Translations under genes and position numbers: made by a program
The notes under the pieces: model-generated
Told to the model about the DNA's origin: nothing
Database searches by the model: none
The model's input: only the letters and a program-made list of their open reading frames with translations
Shown here: positions 8,285 through 17,327 of the stretch, piece after piece
Position numbering within the stretch: the first letter of the stretch is position 1
How the letters are laid out: each line of letters opens with the position of its first letter
Source of the DNA: Lentisphaerales bacterium
Lineage (GTDB): Bacteria > Verrucomicrobiota > Lentisphaeria > Lentisphaerales > Lentisphaeraceae
Length of the DNA: 54,663 nt
Direction of reading: 5' to 3'
Assembly: GCA_022446985.1 (NCBI GenBank)
Contig: JAKVBD010000035.1
Location: 1 to 54,663, forward strand

Positions 8285-8356
8285 TATGCCCAGCAGGAAT
8301 CGAACCTGCAACTAGAGCTTCGGAGACTCCTGTGATATCCGTTTCACCATGGGCAC
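8285..8356 (-). tRNA. tRNA-Arg (CCG)
   Basis: The minus strand folds as a cloverleaf. The acceptor GTGCCCA pairs with TGGGCAT, the D stem GTGA with TCAC, and the T stem GCAGG with CCTGC around TTCGAAT. The anticodon loop CTCCGAA gives anticodon CCG, reading Arg codon CGG. CCA is not encoded. Confidence 0.93.
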
Positions 8357-8408
8357 GAGTGAATAAAATACCTATAGGTTTAGGCGACCAAAAATCAACT
8401 GTTATACT

Positions 8409-8570
8409 AGGGAAGTAGGAGAGAATTCCGCAGAGGGTTCCAAAAGCATTTGCTTTTTTGAAGTTTTGGAAATAAATGAAATACGGTTAATTCAGAGAAT
8501 TAACCGCCTAAATCAATTTTTGTGTATAGGGGTAGTCAATGGTTTTGCGACAATCATTGGCTATTTTTTT
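8409..8570 (+). ncRNA. Candidate structured RNA with terminator
   Basis: No gene fits this gap, but on the plus strand an extended -10 (TGTTATACT, 8400-8408) is followed by three hairpins. These are TTCCAAAA/TTTTGGAA (8438-8471), a perfect 10-bp stem CGGTTAATTC/GAATTAACCG (8484-8506), and a terminator stem TAGTCAATG/CATTGGCTA (8533-8563) ending in seven T. A plus-strand terminator with no plus-strand gene before it suggests a small RNA of about 160 nt. The -35 match is weak. The hairpins could instead serve the convergent minus-strand operon. Confidence 0.35.
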
Positions 8571-8572
8571 GG

Positions 8573-9370
8573 TTAGTTTTTCTTTAAGAACTCAAGTGTT
8601 GAACTGTTAAAGGCTTCTAAATCTTCCCAATGATGAGCATGTCCACAATCGCGGAATTTGATCATCTCTGAGTTTGGTAAATTTTCATGTAGGTAATCAG
8701 AAAATGCCGGTGGAGTAAAGATGTCTTTGTCTCCGATGGTTACCAAACAAGGAACTTTAATTTTACCGATTTGATCTGCTTTGTCGTGATTCAAACACGC
8801 ATCGCACTGTGCATCAAAAGCATACTGTGGCTGAGGCGCAGGATTGTCATCCGCCATTTGGCTGCCTTCTGCCAGAGCTGCTTCATTTTCAGCAAAGAAC
8901 TTAGTTGCGAAGATCCACAAGTGGAGAGTCGTCATGAACTCACCAGGAGTGGTATGAACTCTGTTCCACTTGAAGTGTTCGAAAACTTTCTTGGCGTAAA
9001 GGTCGCACTTAGCCCATGTTGAAATAAGAACCAAAGATTGGACCATTTCAGGGTAGTTAAGAGCCAGGCTTTGCGCAATTGCACCACCCATGGATATACC
9101 GGCAACGCGGGCTTTAGCTATGCTTAGTTCATCCATGACTGATTTGACATCTGACGCCATTTCGTCAGTAGTATATGAACCAGTTGGTTTAGAAGAAAGT
9201 CCAACACCGCGGTTGTCGATGATGACACATTTGAAATGCTCTTTATAGCAGTCCAAATGTTTTTCCCAAACAGCGCCATTTGCACCAAGACCCATGATCA
9301 GAATGAGTGGCTCACCTTCACCATGAACTTCGTAGTAAATGTCGAGGTCGTTATTTTTAGCGTATGGCAT
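8573..9370 (-). CDS. Alpha/beta hydrolase
   Basis: This 265-residue alpha/beta-hydrolase-fold enzyme has the oxyanion-hole region LIMGLGANGAVW, the nucleophile elbow GISMGG (Ser near residue 93), an acid in GDKDIFTPP and the catalytic His in CGHAHHWE near residue 245. The sequence style is that of 3-oxoadipate enol-lactonase or related esterases, but the substrate cannot be read from sequence. It overlaps the preceding TIM-barrel gene by 14 bases and is last in the pentulose operon. A lactonase or ester-cleaving role in sugar use is plausible. There is no signal peptide, so it acts in the cytoplasm. Confidence 0.82.
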   Translation of the reverse strand: MPYAKNNDLDIYYEVHGEGEPLILIMGLGANGAVWEKHLDCYKEHFKCVIIDNRGVGLSSKPTGSYTTDEMASDVKSVMDELSIAKARVAGISMGGAIAQSLALNYPEMVQSLVLISTWAKCDLYAKKVFEHFKWNRVHTTPGEFMTTLHLWIFATKFFAENEAALAEGSQMADDNPAPQPQYAFDAQCDACLNHDKADQIGKIKVPCLVTIGDKDIFTPPAFSDYLHENLPNSEMIKFRDCGHAHHWEDLEAFNSSTLEFLKKN

Positions 9371-10274
9371 CTTCTACACCTACAGATGCAGCAACATTTT
9401 TCAGGAAAGGAACGGCATCTTTACCATCCTGCTCAGTTGTTGGGCAGAAACAGAAGTCGCAGCACCACCAATTGGAAGCAGATAGTTCACTTTCGAATTG
9501 CGTGAAGAATGCTTTCCAGTCAATGAAACCTTTGCCGAATGGGCTATGAGTTGAAGTCTCGTCATCGTGAAGTGTACCATCACTATCAATTACGTGATAG
9601 TGACCGATGTAACCTTTAAGGTTTTCGTGAAGCTCAGCTATACCGCCTTCAAGCACTTCTTTTTCGCCAGTCTGTCTAGCACCGACAACAGCACACATGT
9701 AAGCGTGAGAGGTGTCGAAAAGAACTTTGAAGTTCGGGTGATCAACAGTTTTAACGGCATTAACGATTTCAGAAGGACTGTTTAACCAGAAACCAGGCTC
9801 AAACTCCCAAACGATTGTGACGTTGTACTGTGCAGCAAGATCTGCAGCTGCGCGCCAATTGTCAGTCAATCTTTTGAAATCTGCGGCATACTCTTCTTCA
9901 GAAAGTTTAACTGGAGGAGAAATAGTGTCAACGCGAAGTGTATTGATTTCCATTCTCTTACAGAAATCGAGACATCTTTTTACTTCATTCATGAACTCAT
10001 TTTTCTCAACTTTTGCCGGAGGAACTTCTCTGAAGTCTGCCGCAAAACCGGAAATACCAAGACCTAAATCGTCCAGGAATTTCTTAAGCTCAGCACATTT
10101 TTCATCTGTGCCGTAGTTGTCTGGGTGAGGGTGTGGTTTAAAACCGTTGATTTCTATACCATCGTAGCCATTTTCAGAAGCGTACTTTGCGACTTCCTCA
10201 AAGCTCCAAGGGTTATTTTCAAAAGGACCAAAAGAGAAGGCCCACGAACCAATAGCAATTTTGCTCGTTTCCAT
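9357..10274 (-). CDS. Sugar phosphate isomerase/epimerase (TIM barrel)
   Basis: This 305-residue protein is of the xylose-isomerase-like / AP-endonuclease-2 TIM-barrel superfamily. It has an N-terminal SWAFSFGPFENNPWSFEEVA, a metal-site-type glutamate in VWEFEPGFW, DTSHAYM for Asp/His ligands, and GHYHVIDSDG near residue 225. These match sugar isomerases/epimerases that use a divalent metal. GGAG precedes the start. It lies between araD and the hydrolase and shares the operon. It is a different subfamily from the two paralogues at 12.7-15.2 kb. The sugar it acts on is unknown. Confidence 0.83.
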   Translation of the reverse strand: METSKIAIGSWAFSFGPFENNPWSFEEVAKYASENGYDGIEINGFKPHPHPDNYGTDEKCAELKKFLDDLGLGISGFAADFREVPPAKVEKNEFMNEVKRCLDFCKRMEINTLRVDTISPPVKLSEEEYAADFKRLTDNWRAAADLAAQYNVTIVWEFEPGFWLNSPSEIVNAVKTVDHPNFKVLFDTSHAYMCAVVGARQTGEKEVLEGGIAELHENLKGYIGHYHVIDSDGTLHDDETSTHSPFGKGFIDWKAFFTQFESELSASNWWCCDFCFCPTTEQDGKDAVPFLKNVAASVGVEDAIR

Positions 10275-10310
10275 GTTAACTCCGAATATCTTTAGTGTAG
10301 GTAATGAATT

Positions 10311-11015
10311 TTAAGACAGGGCTTTTTGACCGTAGGTCGCATTTGCTCCATGTTTACGCAGGTAATGCTTGCGCTGAATGTGTTTTGGCATCTCAGTTAT
10401 CTTACCAGTGGCAGATAGAGTTTTAATGGCCATTTCACAGCAGCTTTCCAGAGCCACAGCATTTTTGAAAGATTCCATAGCCGACTTACCCCAGGTGAAT
10501 GGAGCATGGAAGTGTAAAAGAACTGCAGGAACTTCCATAACTTTTAGATTAAGCTTGGTAAATGTTTCTTCGATGACAACGCCAGTATTTAATTCATAGT
10601 CATCTTCTACTTCTGCTTCTGTCAGTGGACGGGCGAGGGGAACAGTTCCGTAAAAGTGGTCGGCGTGTGTTGTACCGGCACAAGGGAGTTCTTGACCCAT
10701 TTGGCACATAGCAGTTGCATTCAGACTGTGCGTATGTGTAATTCCACCAATCTCTGGATAAGTTCTGTAAAGGTGCAAGTGAGTCGGAGTGTCAGATGAA
10801 GGGTTGAGTTGACCTTCAATAACATTGCCATCCAAGTCAAGAACGACCAGGTCACTTGTCTGCATTTTATCGTAGCTTACGCCAGAAGGTTTAATCACGA
10901 CTAAACCACTATCGCGATCGATGCCACTGACATTTCCCCAAGTCAATTTGATCAAGTCATCTGATTTGAGGAGTTTGTTGGCTTCTAGAACTTCCTGCTT
11001 TAGTTTCTCAAGCAT
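10311..11015 (-). CDS. araD: L-ribulose-5-phosphate 4-epimerase
   Basis: This 234-residue class-II aldolase-like epimerase converts L-ribulose 5-phosphate to D-xylulose 5-phosphate. Expected residues are visible: TWGNVSG, KPSGVSYD, an Asp in SSDTPTH, the zinc ligands HTH near 94-96 with a further His in LLHFHAPF near 170, and THADHFYG. It overlaps the end of araB by 8 bases and has a strong ribosome site (AAGGAGG) inside araB, so translation is coupled. Length and motifs match AraD/UlaF enzymes. Direct pairing with AraB favours AraD. Confidence 0.93.
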   Translation of the reverse strand: MLEKLKQEVLEANKLLKSDDLIKLTWGNVSGIDRDSGLVVIKPSGVSYDKMQTSDLVVLDLDGNVIEGQLNPSSDTPTHLHLYRTYPEIGGITHTHSLNATAMCQMGQELPCAGTTHADHFYGTVPLARPLTEAEVEDDYELNTGVVIEETFTKLNLKVMEVPAVLLHFHAPFTWGKSAMESFKNAVALESCCEMAIKTLSATGKITEMPKHIQRKHYLRKHGANATYGQKALS

Positions 11016-12684
11016 TGTTCGCCTCCTTACGGATAGCGTGGAGTTCTTTCATAACATAGTAAAGGCTCATGCTTGTGCCTTCCACACCGAATGAATCGTG
11101 CAGTTGATCGTATAGAGCGTATAGCTTGCTGTATATCGCGACTTCAGATTCTTCTGGGATGAAGACTTTGTCAGATAGAACAGTCATCTGCTCCTGTAGC
11201 TCACCAACTGAAGTATTTTCAGCAACAGCTGCGGCGAAAATAGCAGCACCAACAGCACAAGTCTGTTCAGTTCCGGCAATGCGGATTTTTCTGTTGGTTA
11301 CATTGGCGTAGATCTGCATCATTAGAGCATTCTTCTGAGCAAGACCACCACAGCAAATGATTTCTTCAACATTAACATCTGATTCAACAAGACGATTGAC
11401 GATTTTCAGGGCACCAAAAGCAGTCGCTTCTATGAGTGCTCGGTAAACTTCGTGAGCTTTAGTGTGTAGAGTTTGGCCGATCAGAAGACCACTTAGGTCC
11501 ATATCGACAAGAACACAGCGGTTACCATTATTCCAATCAAGAGAAAGGAGACCATATTGACCAGCTTTGGACTCAGCAGCTTTGGCTGTGAGGTTCTTGA
11601 ATTTTTCATTTTGGTCAGCTCCGTATGAGTCTGGAACTATGTTATTTACAAACCAGAGGAATAGGTCGCCAACAGCAGATTGTCCGGCTTCGATGCCGAT
11701 GTAACCAGGTATAACCGAGTCTTTCACAGTTCCGCAAACACCTTCGATTGCCTGATCTTTTTCTGTGATAAGTAGGTCACAAGTACTGGTGCCCATAATT
11801 TTAATCAGGCTGCCATCTTTAATGGAAGCACCAACAGCACCCATGTGAGCATCGAATGCACCAATGGCTAGTTGTGTTCCTTCAGCAAGTCCAAGTTCAG
11901 TGGCCCATTCGGCGTTGACTGAGCCGGCACTTTGATCAGAAGCATTTGCTTTGTCGTACAGTCTGTCTCTTAGATCAGCTAGAGCTGGGTCAAGTTCAGT
12001 TAAAAATTCTTTATCAGGAAGTCCGCCCCATGAATCGGCATACATTGCTTTGTGACCTGCAGCACAGATACTTCTGCCGATAGCCGTTGGGTCTGATGCA
12101 CCAGTAAGAACAGCTGGAAGGAAATCACATAGTTCAACGAAACTATAAGATGCATTGTAAGTTTCAGGGTCAATATTTTTCAAGTGAAGAACTTTGGCCC
12201 AGAACCATTCAGAAGAGTAGGTCCCACCGCATCGCGCTAGGTATTCTGGACGAATTTCAGCAGCTAGCTCAGTGATTTGAGCTGCTTCTTTTGAACTTGT
12301 GTGGTCTTTCCACAACCATGCCATGGCGTTGTAGTTGTCTTTAAACTCGTCTTTGAAAGCTAGAGGCTGATTATTTTCATCAACTGGAATAACTGTACTA
12401 CCAGTGGTTGCAAAACCTAAAGCTTTGACTTGATCGGCAGAGAAGCCTGGCACATTTGATTTTGCATCTTTAAGAACATTCTTGATGTTAGTTGCCATGC
12501 CATCGACATAGTCTTGTGGATGCTGTCTAGCAACGTGCGGGTCTTCTGCATCAACTAAAATTCCTAATTCACCCGAAGGGTATGGAAATACTGAAGCTGC
12601 TAATTCTTTCGGGGAGCCGATTTCCATGAGGACTGCCCGGCAAGAGTTGGTGCCATAGTCCAGGCCAATAACATAATTACTCAT
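11008..12684 (-). CDS. araB: Ribulokinase (FGGY family)
   Basis: This 558-residue carbohydrate kinase of the FGGY family has the N-terminal phosphate motif GLDYGTNSCRAVL, the AraB-type insert DPHVARQHPQDYVDG and the second-domain ATP-site region IKIMGTSTCDLL. A further signature is the AFGALKIVNRL to EEIICCGGLAQKN stretch. It phosphorylates ribulose (L- or D-) for AraD. GAGGAGG lies before the start, 10 bases after the signal-peptide TIM-barrel gene. No arabinose isomerase (araA) gene is in the window, so the source of ribulose is open. The related kinases for ribitol or xylulose are less likely given the adjacent araD. Confidence 0.92.
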   Translation of the reverse strand: MSNYVIGLDYGTNSCRAVLMEIGSPKELAASVFPYPSGELGILVDAEDPHVARQHPQDYVDGMATNIKNVLKDAKSNVPGFSADQVKALGFATTGSTVIPVDENNQPLAFKDEFKDNYNAMAWLWKDHTSSKEAAQITELAAEIRPEYLARCGGTYSSEWFWAKVLHLKNIDPETYNASYSFVELCDFLPAVLTGASDPTAIGRSICAAGHKAMYADSWGGLPDKEFLTELDPALADLRDRLYDKANASDQSAGSVNAEWATELGLAEGTQLAIGAFDAHMGAVGASIKDGSLIKIMGTSTCDLLITEKDQAIEGVCGTVKDSVIPGYIGIEAGQSAVGDLFLWFVNNIVPDSYGADQNEKFKNLTAKAAESKAGQYGLLSLDWNNGNRCVLVDMDLSGLLIGQTLHTKAHEVYRALIEATAFGALKIVNRLVESDVNVEEIICCGGLAQKNALMMQIYANVTNRKIRIAGTEQTCAVGAAIFAAAVAENTSVGELQEQMTVLSDKVFIPEESEVAIYSKLYALYDQLHDSFGVEGTSMSLYYVMKELHAIRKEANNA

Positions 12685-12694
12685 AGTTTCCTCC

Positions 12695-13843
12695 TCACTT
12701 AACTGGTACTTTGCTTAGTTTATCGGCTGTATAAACCAGTTGGTTGATCATAACGCCGATTGGATTTTTAAATTTTCTACGGTTGACTTTTGCCGGTACA
12801 GCAACAGGGGCTGTTGCGTCAAACGTCTCGATTGATACTTCACCAGTGTAACCAACTTCGAAGAATGCTCCGAAGAAGTCGTTGAAGTACTGTTGATTGA
12901 ACCATGATTCATAAAGCTTGCCACGATGAATCGGTGAAACGTGAATACCGTGAAGTTTGTCTGCTTTGTGTAGAGTTTGAATTAGTTCTTTGAATTTCTT
13001 AGGGCCGGCACCATCTGTGAACTCGTGACACATGTCAACCATAACTTTGAATTGTTTTGTCTTAGCTTTTAGAGCAATTTGAGTGGCTTCATTCAAGTGA
13101 ATCGGCATTCTTTCAAATCTTTGAAGAGGCTCTTCACAGAGAGTGACGTCATACTTTGCTGCAAACGGACCGATTTCATTCGTTAGTAGATTGCTGAATC
13201 TTACAATTTGGCCATCTACCCAATCCATTGCCGCATCACCAGAGTTGGCATTTTCCGGGAAGAAAAGAAAAGGTGTGGCAAATGGGCCGTAGAGGTAAGG
13301 TGAACCAAGAATATTTGTTGCTTGAATTTGCGGCTTTATGCATTTTGTCCAATCCTTATCCCAGGAACCGCCAACAGCAGAAATATTTAAACCGGCTTTC
13401 GTGACAATTTCTTTTTGTTGTTTTAGAAGCTTGATCGCATTTTCAGTGATCATGCCATTTTCATCAAAGGCAACTCCACCAACAGGGATCTGAACGCCAT
13501 AGTAACCAGCCTTGGCATGCATCTCCATAACCATTGGGAATACTTTTGAACGGTACTCTGCTGCTGAACTTGGAACTGAAACATCATAACCGTATGTTTT
13601 TAGATCAGCAACTGTTTCAAGAAGGTTGCTGCTTTTAAAGCCACTGGCTTTAAGTTGTGTGTAATTTTCTTCAGATATATGAAAGTCGAGAAATGATAAA
13701 AGAAGGTTTGTGACTTTTCTTTGTTTTGCAATGGCTTTGAATTCAGCCGGAATATTATCTGTCTTTGGAAGAGAAGGAAAAGAAATCTCGGCAAGTGCTG
13801 AACTTGTAAATAATGCTAGCGCTAGAGTGAGAGACTTGAACAT
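12695..13843 (-). CDS. Exported TIM-barrel sugar isomerase-like protein
   Basis: This 382-residue protein is a gapless-looking paralogue of the gene at 14090-15199, identical at roughly two thirds of positions by eye. The difference is an added signal peptide (MFKSLTLALALFTSSALA, cleavage after ALA) placed exactly before the paralogue's mature start. Shared core motifs include CEEPLQRFERMPI, VMVDMCHEF, HGIHVSPIHRGK and SIETFDAT, which look like metal and substrate ligands of a xylose-isomerase-like barrel. AGGAT precedes the start. It lies 10 bases before araB and probably shares its transcript. The reaction is unknown; its location should be periplasmic. Confidence 0.8.
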   Translation of the reverse strand: MFKSLTLALALFTSSALAEISFPSLPKTDNIPAEFKAIAKQRKVTNLLLSFLDFHISEENYTQLKASGFKSSNLLETVADLKTYGYDVSVPSSAAEYRSKVFPMVMEMHAKAGYYGVQIPVGGVAFDENGMITENAIKLLKQQKEIVTKAGLNISAVGGSWDKDWTKCIKPQIQATNILGSPYLYGPFATPFLFFPENANSGDAAMDWVDGQIVRFSNLLTNEIGPFAAKYDVTLCEEPLQRFERMPIHLNEATQIALKAKTKQFKVMVDMCHEFTDGAGPKKFKELIQTLHKADKLHGIHVSPIHRGKLYESWFNQQYFNDFFGAFFEVGYTGEVSIETFDATAPVAVPAKVNRRKFKNPIGVMINQLVYTADKLSKVPVK

Positions 13844-14035
13844 TGTTTCATCCTGATTTTTTCGTTACTTGTAAAAAATCTAGGATTTAAGGCCGTTATT
13901 TTATTGAATTTTTAAATCAAAAATGCGGATAAAAAGAGCAACCTTATTTAGCGGAATATATTTATTTTGTGCTCATTTGTGCAGGAAGGGAGTTATTTGG
14001 AATTTGACTTTTTTATGCAAAATGAATTTTTTGTC

Positions 14036-14069
14036 CAATAAAAAAGGCATCGCTAAAACCGATGCCTTT
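14036..14069 (-). terminator. Rho-independent terminator after first TIM-barrel gene
   Basis: On the minus strand a perfect 10-bp stem (AAAGGCATCG with CGATGCCTTT; 14060-14069 and 14043-14052) is followed by a T run. It separates the cytosolic paralogue from the exported paralogue and araBD, so the latter should have their own promoter in the roughly 190-bp gap that follows. Confidence 0.9.
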
Positions 14070-14089
14070 GAAAGATGGAATTAGTAAAA

Positions 14090-15199
14090 TTAGGCCTTTG
14101 CTAAAGCCGGGATTTTACTTAGTTTGTCAGTCGAGTAAGCCAACTGGTTGATCATAACACCAATTGGGTTCTTAAATATACGACGGTTAACTTTGGCAGC
14201 TTCAACAACCGGCTCAGTTGCGTCGAAAGTTTCGATACAAATTTCACCAGTATAGCCAAGCTCGAAGTAAGGAGTAAAAAACTCGTTGAAGTATTGCTGG
14301 TTGAACCATGATTCATAAAGTTTACCGCGGTGAACTGCAGAGATGTGGATACCGTGAAGTTTACCGGCATCGTGAAGTCTCTTAAGGTGTTGACGGAAAA
14401 GAACAGGTCCATCGCCATCTGCAAACTCGTGACACATATCAACCATGATTTTGAATTGATCGATGTCAGCTTTAAGAGCTAGCTCAACAGCTTCTCTTAG
14501 ACGAATTGGCATTCTTTCAAATCTCTGAAGAGGCTCTTCACAAAGAGTAACGCCATATTTGGCAGCAAATGGGCCAATTTCTTCCTGAAGCAGTTTTGCA
14601 AAACGTTCAATTTGGCCGTCTACCCAATCCATGGCATCATTACCGGAAGATGCACCTTCAGGGAAGTAAAGGAAAGGAGTTGCAAATGGACCATAAACAT
14701 AAGGAGAGCCAAGAACATTGGCAGCCTGAATGTGTGGCTTGATACACTTAGTCCAGTCGGCATCCCAGCAACCGCCTACAGCAGAAGGAACAAGACCAAC
14801 GCCTTCGACGATTTCTTTTTGACGCTTAAGTAGAGCGATAGCTTCTTCAGTGAGCATACCTTCGTCATCAAAGTAAACACCACCAACCTGGATTTGAACA
14901 CCATAGTAACCAGCTTTTGCATGAAGCTCCATGATTTTAGGGTAAATCTCAGTACGGTACTCTTCTGCAGATTCTGGAGCAGAAACGTCATAACCATAAT
15001 CTTTAAGGTCAGATACAGTTTCAAGAACATTTGAGGTTTTAAAGCCAGCATCTTTAAGAGCAGCGAAATCTGCTTCAGTAATGTGGAAGTCCAGAAAAGA
15101 AAGTAGAAGGTTAGTGACTTTTTTTTCTTTGGCAATAGCTTTAAGCTCAGCTGGAATGCTGTCTATGGCAGGCTGGTCAGGAAAGGTAATTTCAGACAT
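14090..15199 (-). CDS. Cytosolic TIM-barrel sugar isomerase-like protein
   Basis: This is a 369-residue xylose-isomerase-like TIM-barrel protein without a signal peptide. It is the paralogue of the exported protein encoded at 12695-13843. Conserved motifs are LLLSFLDFHI, AKAGYYGVQI, GSPYVYGPFATP, TLCEEPLQRFERMPI, MVDMCHEF and CIETFDAT. GGAG precedes the start. It is followed by its own terminator, so it may be a single-gene transcript ahead of the araBD operon. In the absence of araA it is a candidate pentose isomerase. That is inference; the superfamily also contains epimerases and dehydratases. Confidence 0.8.
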   Translation of the reverse strand: MSEITFPDQPAIDSIPAELKAIAKEKKVTNLLLSFLDFHITEADFAALKDAGFKTSNVLETVSDLKDYGYDVSAPESAEEYRTEIYPKIMELHAKAGYYGVQIQVGGVYFDDEGMLTEEAIALLKRQKEIVEGVGLVPSAVGGCWDADWTKCIKPHIQAANVLGSPYVYGPFATPFLYFPEGASSGNDAMDWVDGQIERFAKLLQEEIGPFAAKYGVTLCEEPLQRFERMPIRLREAVELALKADIDQFKIMVDMCHEFADGDGPVLFRQHLKRLHDAGKLHGIHISAVHRGKLYESWFNQQYFNEFFTPYFELGYTGEICIETFDATEPVVEAAKVNRRIFKNPIGVMINQLAYSTDKLSKIPALAKA

Positions 15200-15300
15200 T
15201 TTATAATCTCCAATAATAAATTTGAATGCCTTAATTTATCTCTGAAAATATTATAAAGATTGTAAAAATGATTCAAGAGATTGTAAAAATCGATCAATTT

Positions 15301-15321
15301 TTGGGAGGAAAAACCTCCCAA
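15301..15321 (-). terminator. Hairpin after glyoxalase gene
   Basis: A perfect 8-bp stem (TTGGGAGG with CCTCCCAA) with a 5-nt loop lies just past the gloA stop. The trailing T run on the minus strand is weak, so efficiency is uncertain. Confidence 0.55.
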
Positions 15322-15331
15322 TGTCTTAGAA

Positions 15332-15721
15332 TTAAAGTGTTTTCTTTTCGATGAGTTCGATTTTGTAGCCGTCTGGATCTTCTACAAAAGCGATGACTGT
15401 AGTTCCGTGTTTCATTGGACCTGGCTCTCTGGTGATGTTTACCCCCATTTTTCTCATAGCCTCACAGGTAGCGTAAATATCTTCTACGCCAAATGCCAGG
15501 TGGCCAAAGCCGCTGCCATGGGTGTACTCATCTGTGTCCCAGTTATAAGTCAACTCTACAACGGTATGTTCAGATTCATCGCCATAGCCTACGAAGGTGT
15601 TGGTGAAACGTCCGCCAGGGTAATCTTTCTGGCGTAGAACTTTCATACCGAGGATTTCTGTATAAAATTTGATCGATTTTTCTTGATCGCCAACACGGAT
15701 CATAGTGTGCAATAACTGCAT
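15332..15721 (-). CDS. gloA: Lactoylglutathione lyase (glyoxalase I)
   Basis: This 129-residue glyoxalase-I-fold enzyme converts the methylglyoxal-glutathione hemithioacetal to S-lactoylglutathione. The metal ligands of the family are visible: His5 in LLHTMIRVGD, Glu in VVELTYNW, His in GFGHLAFGV and Glu in YKIELIEKK. Length and motif order match bacterial Ni(II)-type GloA. It is a separate unit between the sugar operon and DUF2851. Methylglyoxal formed during pentose catabolism would be its likely substrate. Confidence 0.95.
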   Translation of the reverse strand: MQLLHTMIRVGDQEKSIKFYTEILGMKVLRQKDYPGGRFTNTFVGYGDESEHTVVELTYNWDTDEYTHGSGFGHLAFGVEDIYATCEAMRKMGVNITREPGPMKHGTTVIAFVEDPDGYKIELIEKKTL

Positions 15722-15793
15722 AGTTAACTTCCTTTGTTCATGTGTTTTGCTAAAAATACAGTCAGTTTCGAATCATGTAAGATGCCTATGAAA

Positions 15794-17266
15794 TTATTTG
15801 GTGATTTCGAAATCTATGCCCAGTTCACTCCAAAAACCTCTAATCTCTTCTGGTGTCTGTGGTAGATCAAAATCGTGCATGAGTTGCATGACTCCTTGCT
15901 GATCGACAGCTTTGGTGATGATATCTTTCATTCTAGCAGGCGGGATAAAGAAACGGTGACGAGCTATATCTAAAATGTGATTATCTTGAGCTTTGGGTAG
16001 ACTGCAGTAGAAATTGTAAAGTTTATGCAGATCGTTGGAATGTCCGGGTTCAGATAAATAGACAGCCATCGCCGGGACGATGACATTTATGATGATGTCC
16101 ATTTTCCTATTGGAGCCAAGTAGCTTCATAGGTTTTGGTATTTTTGTTTTAAAATTACAGTATGCTTCCCAGTGACTTTCAACATGTAATTGATCTTCGA
16201 TAAATTTTCTTGGAGAGTTACCTTCGAGAAGTATTTTACAGCTTTGTAAAATAAGGCCTTCAGGATGGTAGTTGACTTTGTTGAGAAGCTGTATAAATGC
16301 AGCCATTCTTCTTTCTGGACTATTCGCGGGACGACTGGAGGCTTTAACCCACTTTAACGGTTCACTGGCCTCGTTTCTTAGTCTCCACCATGTCTCCCAA
16401 AGTATTTTACACTCGACTAGAATTTCTTCGTGAACTTCGGTTTGTGTATGATCCGGAAGTAACTGCGAAGTCCCCCACAAACAAGCCTTTTGCTCAATAG
16501 GAGAAAGATTGACGAGAGTTTCAAGTGGAAGACGTTCACAAATTTGCTTGAAAGGTTCTCGATTTGACTTAAAGCCCATAGCATCTGCAAGTTGTAGGTA
16601 GATGGCGTGACTAAAACAATATTTTGTTGAAAGTAATCGAATCTGGTTGGCTTTCCTTTGTAGCCGCGATAAACCTGCAGCCCTAAAGGTCAGTTGTAAA
16701 GTTTCGTCTGATATTTTGTTCATTTGTTCAGCGCATTCAACAGCAGGGTGTATCTGAGATTTACTGTAATTTGACGAAGATTGCAGTTCCCAGATTTTGT
16801 CTTCTGCGACAGCAAGCTGGCTTGATAGCTCTATGACTGGAATGTGGGCTGGTGTTCTTTTGTTGTTAGGGTTTTTCCAGACGACATGTAGCTTAACCTT
16901 GTCGTAAGCAGGATCAAATTGGTGTCCATGGTTATTCCAGTGTTCTGGTTGTAGGTGAATTTCTACATCTCCAGATAAGGTGTCTTGACCGGTTATAACC
17001 TTTGCAGACTTGAAATCAGGTCCGGGTTCACGATTCCAGGTGCCAGGATTGAGAATTTTGTAACTTTTTCTTTGATCATCAAAGAGAACGTCGTTTAGCA
17101 AATGATTTTTATTCCAAAGCATCTGAATCATTTTTTCATTGATTCTAAAATCATCGCTATCGTTAATCGCTTTACTCTGAAATATTGGCAGTGTATAGTT
17201 ATACCATAAATTCAAATAGGTGCCTTGCATGTATTTAAGCAATGCGTTAAGATCGTTGTCTAACAT
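15794..17266 (-). CDS. DUF2851 family protein
   Basis: This 490-residue cytoplasmic protein has the DUF2851 signature: LQMLW-like N-terminus (MIQMLWNKNHL), NREPGPDFKSAKV, GDVEIHLQPEHW, HGHQFDPAYDKVKLHVVW. The GDVEIH and D-x-x-Y-x-x-V-x-L-H blocks suggest a metal-binding or nuclease-like fold, but no activity is established. AAGGG precedes the start. It is divergent from the HtrA-like gene, and their 5' ends are close. It is confident as a family member, with unknown function. Confidence 0.85.
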   Translation of the reverse strand: MLDNDLNALLKYMQGTYLNLWYNYTLPIFQSKAINDSDDFRINEKMIQMLWNKNHLLNDVLFDDQRKSYKILNPGTWNREPGPDFKSAKVITGQDTLSGDVEIHLQPEHWNNHGHQFDPAYDKVKLHVVWKNPNNKRTPAHIPVIELSSQLAVAEDKIWELQSSSNYSKSQIHPAVECAEQMNKISDETLQLTFRAAGLSRLQRKANQIRLLSTKYCFSHAIYLQLADAMGFKSNREPFKQICERLPLETLVNLSPIEQKACLWGTSQLLPDHTQTEVHEEILVECKILWETWWRLRNEASEPLKWVKASSRPANSPERRMAAFIQLLNKVNYHPEGLILQSCKILLEGNSPRKFIEDQLHVESHWEAYCNFKTKIPKPMKLLGSNRKMDIIINVIVPAMAVYLSEPGHSNDLHKLYNFYCSLPKAQDNHILDIARHRFFIPPARMKDIITKAVDQQGVMQLMHDFDLPQTPEEIRGFWSELGIDFEITK

Positions 17267-17327
17267 AGAAATACCCTTTTTGCCCTTTAGGATTGTGTTC
17301 GATGTTCACAAAATTCTAAGAGTAAAT

